Counted from the stretch's first letter, positions 26,001 to 36,694 are shown. The stretch: DNA of 64,000 bases from Tritrichomonas musculus (GCA_039105265.1 JAPFFF010000002.1:5146001-5210000); one strand, 5' to 3'. Program-made: numbers and translations. Notes: generated by a model from the sequence alone, not told the origin.

Positions 26001-29000
26001 ATGTGTGAACGGAATTTTATATACAAATGCAAAAGTTATTCTTTTAATATTAATCAATTTCACAATTATTCAACCTATGTTTTTAATAATAAAAACAAAA
26101 ATATTTTACTATTTGAAAATGGGAATAGTTTCGATGTATCTAATGAATCAATTTCCTCATTTATACAATTTTTTCAAGATGGAATTGCCCAAATCACCAA
26201 CTCTACAGCTATTCCTTTACATTTTTTATCCATAAAATATGAAGTATTATTACTCACCAAACAAACAGAAGAATACATAAAAAATCATTATAGTGAAATT
26301 ATAAATGACTTTTTATCTTTGAATATCAAGAAAATACAAGAAGAGAATGATATCAGTCAATATGAAGAATTAATTTCACAACATATTTTAAAATTCATTG
26401 ATGATGACCGTTTATTCAATTTTCCAGTTTCAAGTCTATATCGAATTTTGATGAAGTATTCTTTACAGAATAAAAATGACAATAAAAACAATAAAATCAT
26501 TAGTTTTTTATTCAAATACTTGGAAACACGCGGTGTCGAGGCTTCAATTTTATTTTCTTTAATTGAAATTGATGAACAAGCAGTTGAATATGTAAGTTTG
26601 ATGCTTAGTAAATATTTTAACAATTTTGACTTTCGATTTATCGATCAAAGTTTCTACCAAAGCGTTGTTTCGATCATTAAGCAGCAGAAACAACAACAAG
26701 AACTTTTTCAAAAGCAAATTTCACTTATTTTTTTCAATTTAAATAACGTTCAACTTCCAAATGTGACAGAAGTGATTACAGAAGGCCAATTTCGTAATTT
26801 TCAATTTAAAGGAATTACAATTCCATCAACTTGTAAAATAATCAAAGAAGAAGCATTCTTTGGATGTAAGTCATTGATAGAATTAATAATTCCAGAATCT
26901 GTTGAAAATATTGGATCATTTGCATTTGCAGACTGTTCTTCTCTCCAAAAAGTGAATATTCCTTCTTCTGTTAAATTAATTGGAAAAGCAGCATTTGCTA
27001 ATTGCGTATCATTAAAACAAATTTCTATCCCAAATTCTTTGGCAAGAATTGATGATGAAACTTTTAGAAATTGTTTATTATTGGATGAAATTACTATTCC
27101 ATATTCGGTTGAAAGCATTGGATCATTTGCATTTGCTGACTGTTCTTCACTTAAAACAGTAAATATTCATTCTGTAAAAGTAATTCAAAAAAGAGCATTT
27201 GCCAATTGTTCATCTCTGAAGCAAATTTCATTTCCTTTTTCATTGACAAAAATTGTTGATGAGGCTTTTAGAAATTGTACAGCATTAACTGAATTGACAA
27301 TTCCAGCTTCTATTGAAATAATTGGTTCATTTGCATTCGCAGACTGCTCTTCTCTTAATTCAATAACAATTGGTATTGTATCCTCTCTCACTTCATTTTC
27401 AAAAGGAATATTTTTCAATTGCTCATCTCTGAAGAAAATTTTATCTCCTTCTTCTTTGGCAAAAATTGATGATGAAGCTTTTAGAAATTGTACAGCATTA
27501 ACAGATATAATAATACCATCCTCTGTCAAGTCAGTCGGCTCATTTGCATTTGCAGACTGTTCTTCGCTAAAAACAATTATAATTTCGGATTCTTTAGCTT
27601 CAATTTCTAAAGGAATGTTTCTCAATTGCACTTCTCTGGAAAAAGTTTCCATTCCTCCTTCCATAATAAAAATTGATGATGAAGCATTTATGGATTGTAA
27701 ATCTCTGACTGAAATTACATTTCCTTCTTTTTTAATTTCTATCGGTTCTCGTGCTTTTAGTGGATTTTCATTGAAAATTAACTTTTCTGAGTCTGTCTCA
27801 ATTCAATTAATATATAAAAGCGATATTAGTGTCAATGAATTGCCAATTTTGGAGAACATTAAAGATATTCAGACATTTTTATTAACCCAAAAAATACCTT
27901 CAGAATACAATATCTTGAAATATGAATTGATAGACCAATTGAACAAAATTGTTGAATTTACTAAAAAGAAATATATTTTTATACGAGAATTGGTTGATGA
28001 ATTTTTATCATATGTAAAAACACCAAATAATTTTAAAGGAGAAACAATTTTTTGGCCAAAAATCAAAGAAAATACTCATTCTTATAGTGATAGAGAAACC
28101 GAAAATACAAAATTATTTGATGCCATAATTTGGTACTCTCAAATTGATAAAGTATTAAATGAAATCAAGTTTAAAAAGAATTTAATTAACAATTTATGGA
28201 TTTTAAACAAATTATTAAAACCATCATATTCAAGTGGTGTTTCGCTGACAGACTTGTTTAATGAAACATTACTGCCTAATGATCATTATAAAAGCATTTT
28301 AAATGCTCACATGATTTGGAAACTTCTAAACATTAATAAATCATTTATTGATGATCCTCAGCAAATTACAAATGTGTTCAACAGCTATATCAAAAGGTCA
28401 TTATGTGATGAGAGAGAATTCCAATGGATTAATGAAATTTCTTCCTGTATTCCATCTGATTTAAGTTTATTAATTCCTAAATTTGAACCAAAAGATTTGA
28501 TTTTCCTTGTAGTAAATGAAATATCTCATTCCGAGTATAAAAATGGTCCGTTATTTAATGAAATGCAGGATTTAGTTTTTCTCAAAGATCTTAAACATTT
28601 GATGTATTGTAATTTTGAATCATTTTATAGTGCGGCACAGTCAGTGGCTCAAATGGTTTTTCAAGAGATAATATCATCCAATGAAGAGCCTCCAAAAAAT
28701 TATGAAGATTTAAAAAGTGTTTTTCATAATTTTGATGGAATTACAGAAACAAATTATCAAATAGTTGAAAGAATCCAAACAATGTTTGCAATTGCAGATG
28801 CATTGGATAAAAGGTCAGAGCCAAATTTATTATTTGATGATCTTTCATTTTTAAAGATTGATTGTTTAAAAGATCAGGAAATAATAAATCAATTTCCTTC
28901 TTTAATTTTTTGGTTTCTCAAATATAAAAGTGTAACAGATCAACTAATTGTAATGTTCAAAAGTTATGAACCAATGTCCAATCAAATTCCTTTTTGGTTT

Positions 29001-31754
29001 CTTGCATTTCGAATCATGTCATCTTTTAATTGTATTGAATTTGAAATCCAACCTAAAAATACAAATATTCTAATCATCAAAGATAAAATATCAAAAATTG
29101 TAGTTGAATATCTAAACAATTCAATTAAACATAATGATCCAATAAATTACGATTGGATAAATATTTTGATTTCAGAACCACCACATGAAATAGCAGATCC
29201 AAATATCAGAATTTTTCATGACTTTTTTAGTTCTTTGATGAATGACATGAATCGTTCACATGAAGAATTAAATGATATAAAAATTACTTTAATGAGCAAG
29301 ATTGTTTCAGAAATAATTAAAATTATATTATTGGGTGAAGCACCAAAAATAATGGCTAACGATTTGTCAAAACAAAATGATATAAATCAATTTTTAATTT
29401 CTCCATCGAATTTTGTTCAAAAAAAGATTTTGGAAAGTACGTACAAATTAATACTAACTAATGAATCAACAATTAAATTAAGAGAATTTTTAAGGACAAA
29501 CAACTTATTTAATGATTTAACTCAAAGTCTGATAAATGCGATTAATGAAGATCTAGAAGAAATGAAAAAGATTAAACCATTGACAAATGAAATGATAAAT
29601 GAAATAAAGTCATTTGTTGATGCTTATAAAAAAACTTTTTCTAATGTATTGAAATCAGAATATAAGCAATTAAATAAAAAAGTTTATAACTTGATAAAAT
29701 ATCAAAAACATCTTCAACAATATCCAGTATTATTTAAAGATGAATGTATAACTTTAACAAGAATCAGATATCGGTCTAATAAACCTTTTCAAGTAAAAAT
29801 ATGTGAAAATGAAAAAAAAATCACTTATGAATTTCCGGTAGCGTTTCATATTGAACATATATTTCTTAAACCTGGACAAATAATAATGATGAAAGATAAT
29901 TTAACTGTTTGGCAAAATATAATTCATGATGAAAAAATCAGTTTTAGATTCATCAAAGAAAATATTGATTTTGATAATATTAATCCAACTCTTTTATTTG
30001 GGCGGCAATCCATTCCAGAAGAAAAATATTTAAAAAGATTTGAAAAGCTAAACAACCTATTAAATAACCTCGAGACATTTTTTTTTTCTGATCTCGAATT
30101 AAATGAAAAAAAGAAAAAAGATATCTCTTTTTTAAGAAAAATAGATGATCTGCTAATTATGTTTAGGGATAATTCAAAGGCTCGATTTTCAAATAATTTT
30201 CCTTCTCCTAAAGTTCAACAAGTACTTCAAAACGAAGTCAAAGGATATTTGGACAATTTATATGTATTATTTCAACCATTTTTACATTTGGTTATGCATA
30301 TTCTATCTTCAAAAGAACGTTTTATTATTGATATTCACAATAAAAAATTGTTTTCTTATCTATATGATATTCAAGTTCCTCAAATAGTCCAACAGCCAAG
30401 GTTCATTCCTAATTTTTCGCATGTTAGTTTTATCAATGAACCTGATGTTCCAATTATTTTTGAAAATGAAGAAAATCAAATAAATTGTTCAGTTAAGGAA
30501 TTAAAATGCGTAATAACTCCAATATTTCCTTCCCTTATTTGTAGCCCTTACTTAATAAATGTCATTTTCTTAATTTATGATAAAGTATCCATTAAAATTG
30601 ATAATTTAATTGATCATCAGCATATTCAAATAATTACCTTAAAAAACAATTTAAATATAAATCATACGATGCAATTGATTATCAATCCTCCAAAAACATC
30701 AGCAAATGAGCCTGAAATCATTTTATTGAAAGGTGATTTAAATATTGAAGTCAGATCACATGATCCTTTAATTATTCCATTTGAAATAAAATTAGGTATT
30801 CTCCCTATGAAAATCAGATTGTGTTGTCTTGAATATAAACTTTTTGAAGAAAGTCAGTCATTTAGGTTATGTTGTGATAAAATAATATCAGAAAAAAAAA
30901 TCAACTTTGAGATAATTGAATACTATGTTCATGAACATTTTGAACTTCAATATAATTTGAAACAGCTTGATGGAAATGAATCAAGAATGCCGAATTTCTT
31001 TTTTAATAAGAAATCGCGTAATTTTTCACTTTTAATTCCTAAAGTTAATGATCTTACTAGGAGTCATTTCATGATAATAATTGCATTAACAAATAATTTA
31101 TTAATAAAAATTCATTGCGATTTTATTATCATACCAGATGAATTCAATGAAAATGAAATTCTCATGTCAAAAATGTCATTGATTAAACTTCCTGAAAAAA
31201 ATCAAGAACAAGAGTGTTTCATTATTAGTGAAAAAGAGTCTCCAATTCCATGTTCAATTAAAGATAATTTGGGATCATTTGAACTTGCGAATGATGAAGA
31301 TTGCATTTTATCAGAAATGCTTTTTTCACTTCCACAAATTGAAATTCCTGAGATTTTAACAATTAAAAATATGAATGCATTTTATATCAATTGTTCAAAA
31401 GGAGCTGCTTTTCTTCCATCACTTATAAGAAGCAATTTAAATAATAAATTTAAACAAAATGAATTGGAAATCTACTTTGGAAAACTTTTACAAATCTTTA
31501 TCAAAATGAATTTCAAAAAGGACAAATCAATTTTGTCAGGCAGCATTAATTCATTTAATTATTACTTCAAAAGATGTCTTCGGATTTTAATGAAAAGTGG
31601 AGTAGATTTTAAAAATCAAATCCCTCAAAATTTATTTTCACCCACAATTAATGACAACATTGATTTTATCATTATTCCAAAAATAATTACTCCAGGCGTA
31701 AATGATGATATTATTGTTAATAATCGAGAAAGATTAAATGGGCACGAAATTTAG
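26001..31754 (+). CDS. Giant BspA-like LRR protein (1,917 aa)
   Basis: The ATG at 26001 (MCERNFIYKCKSYSFN) is preferred over an upstream frame that runs through the poly-A and the Maverick arm. The N-terminal ~250 residues are helical and resemble the BTB-like head common in trichomonad LRR proteins. Residues ~253-598 hold about 14 BspA/TpLRR units (for example SVENIGSFAFADCSSLQKV). The remaining ~1,300 residues form a long non-repetitive helical region followed by a beta-rich part and are not recognised. No signal peptide or membrane segment is seen, unlike surface BspA proteins, so it may be cytosolic. The Maverick inserted 67 bp upstream of its ATG. Confidence 0.85.
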   Translation: MCERNFIYKCKSYSFNINQFHNYSTYVFNNKNKNILLFENGNSFDVSNESISSFIQFFQDGIAQITNSTAIPLHFLSIKYEVLLLTKQTEEYIKNHYSEIINDFLSLNIKKIQEENDISQYEELISQHILKFIDDDRLFNFPVSSLYRILMKYSLQNKNDNKNNKIISFLFKYLETRGVEASILFSLIEIDEQAVEYVSLMLSKYFNNFDFRFIDQSFYQSVVSIIKQQKQQQELFQKQISLIFFNLNNVQLPNVTEVITEGQFRNFQFKGITIPSTCKIIKEEAFFGCKSLIELIIPESVENIGSFAFADCSSLQKVNIPSSVKLIGKAAFANCVSLKQISIPNSLARIDDETFRNCLLLDEITIPYSVESIGSFAFADCSSLKTVNIHSVKVIQKRAFANCSSLKQISFPFSLTKIVDEAFRNCTALTELTIPASIEIIGSFAFADCSSLNSITIGIVSSLTSFSKGIFFNCSSLKKILSPSSLAKIDDEAFRNCTALTDIIIPSSVKSVGSFAFADCSSLKTIIISDSLASISKGMFLNCTSLEKVSIPPSIIKIDDEAFMDCKSLTEITFPSFLISIGSRAFSGFSLKINFSESVSIQLIYKSDISVNELPILENIKDIQTFLLTQKIPSEYNILKYELIDQLNKIVEFTKKKYIFIRELVDEFLSYVKTPNNFKGETIFWPKIKENTHSYSDRETENTKLFDAIIWYSQIDKVLNEIKFKKNLINNLWILNKLLKPSYSSGVSLTDLFNETLLPNDHYKSILNAHMIWKLLNINKSFIDDPQQITNVFNSYIKRSLCDEREFQWINEISSCIPSDLSLLIPKFEPKDLIFLVVNEISHSEYKNGPLFNEMQDLVFLKDLKHLMYCNFESFYSAAQSVAQMVFQEIISSNEEPPKNYEDLKSVFHNFDGITETNYQIVERIQTMFAIADALDKRSEPNLLFDDLSFLKIDCLKDQEIINQFPSLIFWFLKYKSVTDQLIVMFKSYEPMSNQIPFWFLAFRIMSSFNCIEFEIQPKNTNILIIKDKISKIVVEYLNNSIKHNDPINYDWINILISEPPHEIADPNIRIFHDFFSSLMNDMNRSHEELNDIKITLMSKIVSEIIKIILLGEAPKIMANDLSKQNDINQFLISPSNFVQKKILESTYKLILTNESTIKLREFLRTNNLFNDLTQSLINAINEDLEEMKKIKPLTNEMINEIKSFVDAYKKTFSNVLKSEYKQLNKKVYNLIKYQKHLQQYPVLFKDECITLTRIRYRSNKPFQVKICENEKKITYEFPVAFHIEHIFLKPGQIIMMKDNLTVWQNIIHDEKISFRFIKENIDFDNINPTLLFGRQSIPEEKYLKRFEKLNNLLNNLETFFFSDLELNEKKKKDISFLRKIDDLLIMFRDNSKARFSNNFPSPKVQQVLQNEVKGYLDNLYVLFQPFLHLVMHILSSKERFIIDIHNKKLFSYLYDIQVPQIVQQPRFIPNFSHVSFINEPDVPIIFENEENQINCSVKELKCVITPIFPSLICSPYLINVIFLIYDKVSIKIDNLIDHQHIQIITLKNNLNINHTMQLIINPPKTSANEPEIILLKGDLNIEVRSHDPLIIPFEIKLGILPMKIRLCCLEYKLFEESQSFRLCCDKIISEKKINFEIIEYYVHEHFELQYNLKQLDGNESRMPNFFFNKKSRNFSLLIPKVNDLTRSHFMIIIALTNNLLIKIHCDFIIIPDEFNENEILMSKMSLIKLPEKNQEQECFIISEKESPIPCSIKDNLGSFELANDEDCILSEMLFSLPQIEIPEILTIKNMNAFYINCSKGAAFLPSLIRSNLNNKFKQNELEIYFGKLLQIFIKMNFKKDKSILSGSINSFNYYFKRCLRILMKSGVDFKNQIPQNLFSPTINDNIDFIIIPKIITPGVNDDIIVNNRERLNGHEI

Positions 31755-32111
31755 GTCTAATAAAACAACCACTTTTTTTTTTTTTTTTTTTTTTTTAGTA
31801 ATTTTTTCAATTCTTAACGAAATTGTTATAATTGCTCAGATAATTGTAACAATTGCTCTTTTGTTGAGGAAAAAGAAAAAAGACTATAACCAATTCATCA
31901 ATATCTCAAATTAACGAATAGAAAGTGCCAAATCGTTTTTATTTTATAATTTGCGAAGAATGAAAAAAACAATTTCTTTTTATTATTTTTTTATATAATC
32001 TGAAATGATTCAATTTATTTATTTTTACCATTTATATACAAATGAAATTTAAATACTGAGATGTAAAACTATATATGTATTAGGTGCGTTTTATTAGCTT
32101 AAAAACGAAGA
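31755..32111. other. Spacer between convergent genes
   Basis: Contains a ~25-bp T tract (31773-31797) and AATAAA/TAAA-like signals suited to 3' ends on both strands. No gene is seen. Confidence 0.5.
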
Positions 32112-33398
32112 TTAAATTAATTGACCATATATTTCAAATGAATCAAGCATGAAATAATTGAAATAACACCAATCTGGACCAGTTAATTTCATCCTAATAT
32201 AACGGTAACTTTTGTTATTAGATTGTGTTATTGGAAATAGATGAACGAGATGCTTCCCATTAAGATGAGGAGAGTCTTTCTCTTCGCTAAGAATGTCCCA
32301 ATTTGCATTGTCATTTGATCCTTCAATATTCCATGATTTTGGATTGTACGAGTTGGCAGAATACAATGATGATCTTATTTTATAACTTGTAGGCATAACC
32401 TTCTTTTCTTTGAAATCAAAACAGATCCAGTTATTTGGTTGGCTCTGCGAATGGAACCATTTATTACGATCTTCATATATAGTGACATTTGAAGGGAAAT
32501 AATTGCCGTTTACAGATGACGAAGTTACATTAATTTTGGCATCCCAATTGCATTTAGCCTGAAGATACTGAATAATTCCATTAAATATATCGTCATCTTC
32601 AGGTGAAAATATTTGACCATTAATTTTATATCCTTTGTATCGAGTTTTTTCATCTTTTTCGTCACTTTTTATTTCTTTTTCAAGCCTCTGTGAAATATTT
32701 CGCCATATTTGTGAATTAATGTCGTTGATGTCAAAAATATTAACAAATTCAGAAATTGTGAAATTTTCTAAATTTGAAAATAAAACCGCTTCATACAAAA
32801 TTGAATACTCTCTTTCTTTTGAATACATTGAATTGATAAAATTGACAAGTTGATCTTCATTTATTAAAGTTAACTTTGGATGATTGACAATACGAACAAG
32901 AGTGTCGAGATCAAGATTTTTCAATTCTGATTCATACGTTGAGCAAAGTTCAAAGAAATGTGATGAGATGTATTCAATTAATTCATCGTTAATTTTTGAT
33001 GCGATGTTTTCTGTCATTTTTATTTTTTTGAAAATATTATCGTTTGTAAGTTTGTCAGTTTGGCTGAAATTAGATATTTTAATTGAATCTGTTCCGAGTT
33101 GTTCTAGTATTTCAATAAAAAATGGAAGTTCGTTATCTGAAATTGATTTGGATTGAAAATTGACAAGATCAATAATTTTCGTAAAATCTCCACGTGATTT
33201 CGTATTAATGATATATTTATCCATTGTTGGGTCATTTTTGTGATGTTGACTAATTTTTGGTGATAATAATTGAGAAACAAGACGGCTGGTACGAAATTTT
33301 TCATTGTTGACAATAAATATGAAATTTTCTTCATATGTTTGAAGTGGAATATTTAAAACGCTTGATGTTTGAAGTTGAACTATGCTTTCAATGTTCAT
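32112..33398 (-). CDS. BTB-like protein with C-terminal F5/8 type C (discoidin) domain
   Basis: 428 residues from the ATG at 33398 (MNIESIVQLQTSSVLN). Residues ~22-100 read like the trichomonad BTB-like head (NFIFIVNNEKFRTSRLVSQL, then LLSPKIS). A helical BACK-like middle follows. The last ~150 residues form a discoidin fold (WICFDFKEKKVMPTSYKIRS, then PKSWNIEGSNDNANWDIL and YRYIRMKLTG). This architecture is common and expanded in trichomonads; the discoidin domain binds ligands such as glycans or lipids. No secretion signal is seen. Confidence 0.85.
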   Translation of the reverse strand: MNIESIVQLQTSSVLNIPLQTYEENFIFIVNNEKFRTSRLVSQLLSPKISQHHKNDPTMDKYIINTKSRGDFTKIIDLVNFQSKSISDNELPFFIEILEQLGTDSIKISNFSQTDKLTNDNIFKKIKMTENIASKINDELIEYISSHFFELCSTYESELKNLDLDTLVRIVNHPKLTLINEDQLVNFINSMYSKEREYSILYEAVLFSNLENFTISEFVNIFDINDINSQIWRNISQRLEKEIKSDEKDEKTRYKGYKINGQIFSPEDDDIFNGIIQYLQAKCNWDAKINVTSSSVNGNYFPSNVTIYEDRNKWFHSQSQPNNWICFDFKEKKVMPTSYKIRSSLYSANSYNPKSWNIEGSNDNANWDILSEEKDSPHLNGKHLVHLFPITQSNNKSYRYIRMKLTGPDWCYFNYFMLDSFEIYGQLI

Positions 33399-33613
33399 TT
33401 TGAATTAGACGATCATTTTTGATAGAAAAAATAATAACAAGTATTTTCAAATATTTATGAATTTCTTCATTATACGCTTAAGATTAATGGATATGCATAT
33501 CATTTTAAAGTTCTCATATCGATTTAAATTTAAAAATTTAATTTAAAATATAAAAATATATAATAATAAATGATGTTTTAAAAAAAAAAAAATTTCACAA
33601 TAATTTATTGAAG

Positions 33614-34033
33614 CTAATCATTATAAAAGCATTCATAAAATAGTTCATTAATATTTTTTTGAGTTATTCGTTTAATTTTTTCATCAAATTTATCACAAAC
33701 AAAACGAACCCAATCAAAAGGTCCTGTTCGCAGGTAAGTGTGAAAAGCAGAAATATATTGATTGCCTTCAAAATATACCATATCATATTCTTTAAGAAAC
33801 AGACTCATTCTCTGGCAAAAAATATATTGAATTTCAGCTTTATCCAGTTTTCTGTGTTTAAATGAAATGTATGTTTTAATTGAATCTATAAAATCTTTTT
33901 TGCCATCAATCAAAATTCGGTAATGAGAAGATTTCTCTTCATTTTTTACAGATTTATCTTTTGAATATCTACAATCCACTTTTTGAATTATAATTAAAAT
34001 TTTGTAAAATTTATTATTTTTCCATAATTCCAA
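33614..34033 (-). pseudogene. Hypothetical frame without a start codon (up to 139 aa)
   Basis: The frame is open from 34033 to the stop at 33614 but begins after a TAG and has no ATG before residue 75 (near 33811). The product is mixed and protein-like (YFEGNQYISAFHTYLRTGPF, then WVRFVCDKFDEKIKR). It may be a truncated gene or a shorter 65-residue protein. The divergent neighbour starts 9 bp away, which leaves no room for a separate promoter. No family is recognised. Confidence 0.35.
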
Positions 34034-34042
34034 CTAAGAACA

Positions 34043-34297
34043 ATGAGCCAGAAAAAGAAACCAATTCATGAAAAAGTTTTAAAAATGTGGAACTCCTGTA
34101 ATAAAAACGAAGATTTGATGAAAGAAGAATTGCATAAAAGTGGAATGAGCTATGCAGATTTCATATATGCAAAAGGATATTTTGAACATACCAGTCCTAA
34201 AAATGAAGATAGTGATAATATTATTAAAATTTTAAATGAATTTATAGCAGGAGCACAAATTGGCACAACAACTGTGTTTTGCAAAATAAATGAATAA
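34043..34297 (+). CDS. Hypothetical small protein (84 aa)
   Basis: ATG at 34043 (MSQKKKPIHEKVLKMWNSC). Helical, charged, with a short KNEDSDN linker. No family is recognised and no clear Inr lies in the few bases upstream, so expression is uncertain. Confidence 0.4.
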   Translation: MSQKKKPIHEKVLKMWNSCNKNEDLMKEELHKSGMSYADFIYAKGYFEHTSPKNEDSDNIIKILNEFIAGAQIGTTTVFCKINE

Positions 34298-34586
34298 AGG
34301 ATTTCAACATTTTTTATTTTATATATGATTTATTTATTTATATATGCAACAAATTATCAATTACAGTTTATAAAGCACTTTTATTCTAATATTCGCCATC
34401 AAATGATGGTAGTTTTTATCCATATAATGGTCAATAATTTTCACCTTTAAAAATTTTTGATGGTAAAATCAGATCATAGGAATAACAGACAATGTATTTA
34501 TTGGTTATTTCATTTTAAATGAATGCATCTTCTATTTCAATTTGGTTGATAAAATGAGAAAACTCAAAAAATATTCATATAACATT
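34298..34586. other. AT-rich spacer before the GTPase gene
   Basis: No gene. A small perfect inverted repeat (CCATCA-AA-TGATGG) lies at 34396-34409. The region ends in the start signals of the GTPase gene. Confidence 0.4.
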
Positions 34587-34591
34587 TCACT
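34587..34591 (+). promoter_or_regulatory. Inr-like TCACT before the GTPase gene
   Basis: TCACT with its A at 34589, 33 bases before the ATG at 34622. It matches the trichomonad initiator consensus. Confidence 0.4.
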
Positions 34592-34621
34592 TTTTTGGAA
34601 AATTTTATTTTAATATAAAGC

Positions 34622-36694
34622 ATGTCATTGCATGCCAATAATGCCCTTGTTTTTTATCACAAAACATTTGCTTTAACAGAAAGTCTAAAAAACGATTTTC
34701 GTTTTTCATCTAATCCAATTGTTGTCTTGGTTGTTGGTCCAGCAAGAAGTGGGAAATCTACATTATGCAATATTCTTTTGAAACCAGAAATACCTACAGA
34801 AAACAGAGAAGAAACTTTCCCAACTGATGAAGGAAACACTCCAGTTACAATGCAAATCCAATATGTTAGAATTAGTTTGAAAAACTTATTAAAAATACAC
34901 GGCATTAATGTTCAATTACAAACTGATTCAGATATATTTTTATTTGATTGTGAAGGAATTGATAGTTTGGGGGATGTAACAGAATCATTAAGAAAAGCAA
35001 TCTTTACTTTTTTACAAATATCAACAATTAACATATTTGTTACAAAAAACATTGATCGTTCAAATATTTATGATTTAAAATCGTTCTTTACTTTGCCGCA
35101 AATGATTTGTGAATCACATCAATTAGTCAGGGGATCACTCATTGTTTTAACTGATAATGGTGTGCCTGGAAATCCAAAAGAATCTGAGTATGAAGAGAAA
35201 AGAAGAAGAAATGATAAAAATGAATTAACTAAAGTTTTGTCTCACTTGAAAAGCCGTCAAATTAATTTTTCAGAAAAAAACATTGCATTGTTTGCACAGC
35301 CAAAATGGGCAAAAGCAAAACATTATTTTGAATCAATAAAAGATTTGATTAAATTTGTACTAATGATCGTACAAAATAGAATACCAATTCCTGGTTCTAC
35401 ATTAATTCAAATTTTTGAAAAATGCATTCCAATTATTTCCCAAATTGATGAGCTTGATGATCCAGATATAAGACTCGAGGTTATTATTAATCATTTAATC
35501 AATGAATACTTTAAGAATTCTTATGATTTGGCAATTCAACAATTTCCAATTGTCATGAAAAAAAATATGAAAGATAAAGAAGCTCAAGAATTAATTGAAC
35601 TATCTAATCGGCCATTTATTGAACCAATCAAAGAAGAAATTCGTAATATTTTCATTGCTAATGCCAATAATTTGTATCCAAATATTACACAATATTTTGC
35701 TGATAAAAAAGATGAATATCTGAATTTGATCAACAAAACAGTACAACAGTTATCCATAAAAGATTTTGAAAAGAAATGTAAAAAAATTGTTATTCCTTTC
35801 GTCGCAAATCAAGTGTTGAACGAAATGAATGATACTATAAGTCATGAACTTGGAAATCAGCAAAATAATAATCAATCCAATGTAACAAATTTAATTCAGC
35901 AATACCAAAAAAGAGCGACAGACTTGTTTAATAGAAAACTAAAATCGGTTTCGAACAATTTGATATCAACGCCCAATTACAACTCTCAATTAAAAGTAAT
36001 TCATTGGTCAATATATCAGCATATTGAATTAATTGAACAAAATAAAAGAATTACTAAATTAGATCATGAAAATCAAGAACTAACAAAAAATTTAAATGAA
36101 CTGAAAAATATAATAAAACAATTACAAAGAAACAGCCATGTTGGTTCTTTCTTTTTCTCAGCAAGATGCGAAGATAAATTGCCTGGTGCACTGAAATGTA
36201 ATGGACAAATTGTAAATGTATCTGAATACCCAGAATTTGTGGCAAATTATTTGAAAACAAAATTGGTTGATACTGTTTCGATAAAAGAATGGAAAGAAAA
36301 GAAGAATTTATCAAATAACGTCGGATTTTTTGGTTATGATGTAGGTGGAGGTTCATTTATAGCTCCATTTATTCCATCTGGTACATTCTTGTCAAATGCA
36401 AGCGTTGATTCTGTTAATGGATGCGTTATGAGTCAAGGAAATTTTGCAAATGATCAGATAGTAAATATCACTGGAGATTTCAATTGGAATAATGGAGGTC
36501 AAGGGCAAACTGAAATTACTACTGCCAGAGGAGCCTTCAAAATTGATGCTGAATCGTTTTCTAGATATCCCGATCCAGGAGGTTATTCTACACATTGTAG
36601 AGGATTATCTTTTGATGCATCTAGAATGGTGAAAACGGGCGATAGAGTAATGCCAAGAACCATATTTCATAATCTATATGTGGTTATATGCTAA
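34622..36694 (+). CDS. GBP-like GTPase fused to a phage tail-collar-like domain (690 aa)
   Basis: ATG at 34622. The N-terminal GTPase has a P-loop GPARSGKST (residues 39-47), a switch-I Thr region (EGNTPVT) and G3 DCEG (109-112) followed by IDSL. An LTD near 176-178 stands where guanylate-binding proteins have RD. This fits the dynamin-superfamily GBP/atlastin type. A helical stalk and a coiled coil (about 463-505) follow. Residues ~509-690 look like the collar plus tip of phage tail fibers: PGALKCNGQIVNVSEYPEF, then GGGSFIAPFIPSGTFL, ending RTIFHNLYVVIC like the terminal strand of fiber proteins. It is one open frame with no hint of a junction artefact. No membrane segment is seen. GTP-driven self-assembly with a ligand-binding tip is a reasonable inference. 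Confidence 0.8.
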   Translation: MSLHANNALVFYHKTFALTESLKNDFRFSSNPIVVLVVGPARSGKSTLCNILLKPEIPTENREETFPTDEGNTPVTMQIQYVRISLKNLLKIHGINVQLQTDSDIFLFDCEGIDSLGDVTESLRKAIFTFLQISTINIFVTKNIDRSNIYDLKSFFTLPQMICESHQLVRGSLIVLTDNGVPGNPKESEYEEKRRRNDKNELTKVLSHLKSRQINFSEKNIALFAQPKWAKAKHYFESIKDLIKFVLMIVQNRIPIPGSTLIQIFEKCIPIISQIDELDDPDIRLEVIINHLINEYFKNSYDLAIQQFPIVMKKNMKDKEAQELIELSNRPFIEPIKEEIRNIFIANANNLYPNITQYFADKKDEYLNLINKTVQQLSIKDFEKKCKKIVIPFVANQVLNEMNDTISHELGNQQNNNQSNVTNLIQQYQKRATDLFNRKLKSVSNNLISTPNYNSQLKVIHWSIYQHIELIEQNKRITKLDHENQELTKNLNELKNIIKQLQRNSHVGSFFFSARCEDKLPGALKCNGQIVNVSEYPEFVANYLKTKLVDTVSIKEWKEKKNLSNNVGFFGYDVGGGSFIAPFIPSGTFLSNASVDSVNGCVMSQGNFANDQIVNITGDFNWNNGGQGQTEITTARGAFKIDAESFSRYPDPGGYSTHCRGLSFDASRMVKTGDRVMPRTIFHNLYVVIC

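Noticed and set aside
31773-31797. Long T tract as a retroposon tail
   Set aside because: Poly-A/T tracts are common in spacers here and no target duplication or element body is found beside it.
34622-36694. Bacterial contamination suggested by the phage-like domain
   Set aside because: The same frame holds a eukaryotic-type GTPase, and base composition and Inr-like start match neighbouring host genes.
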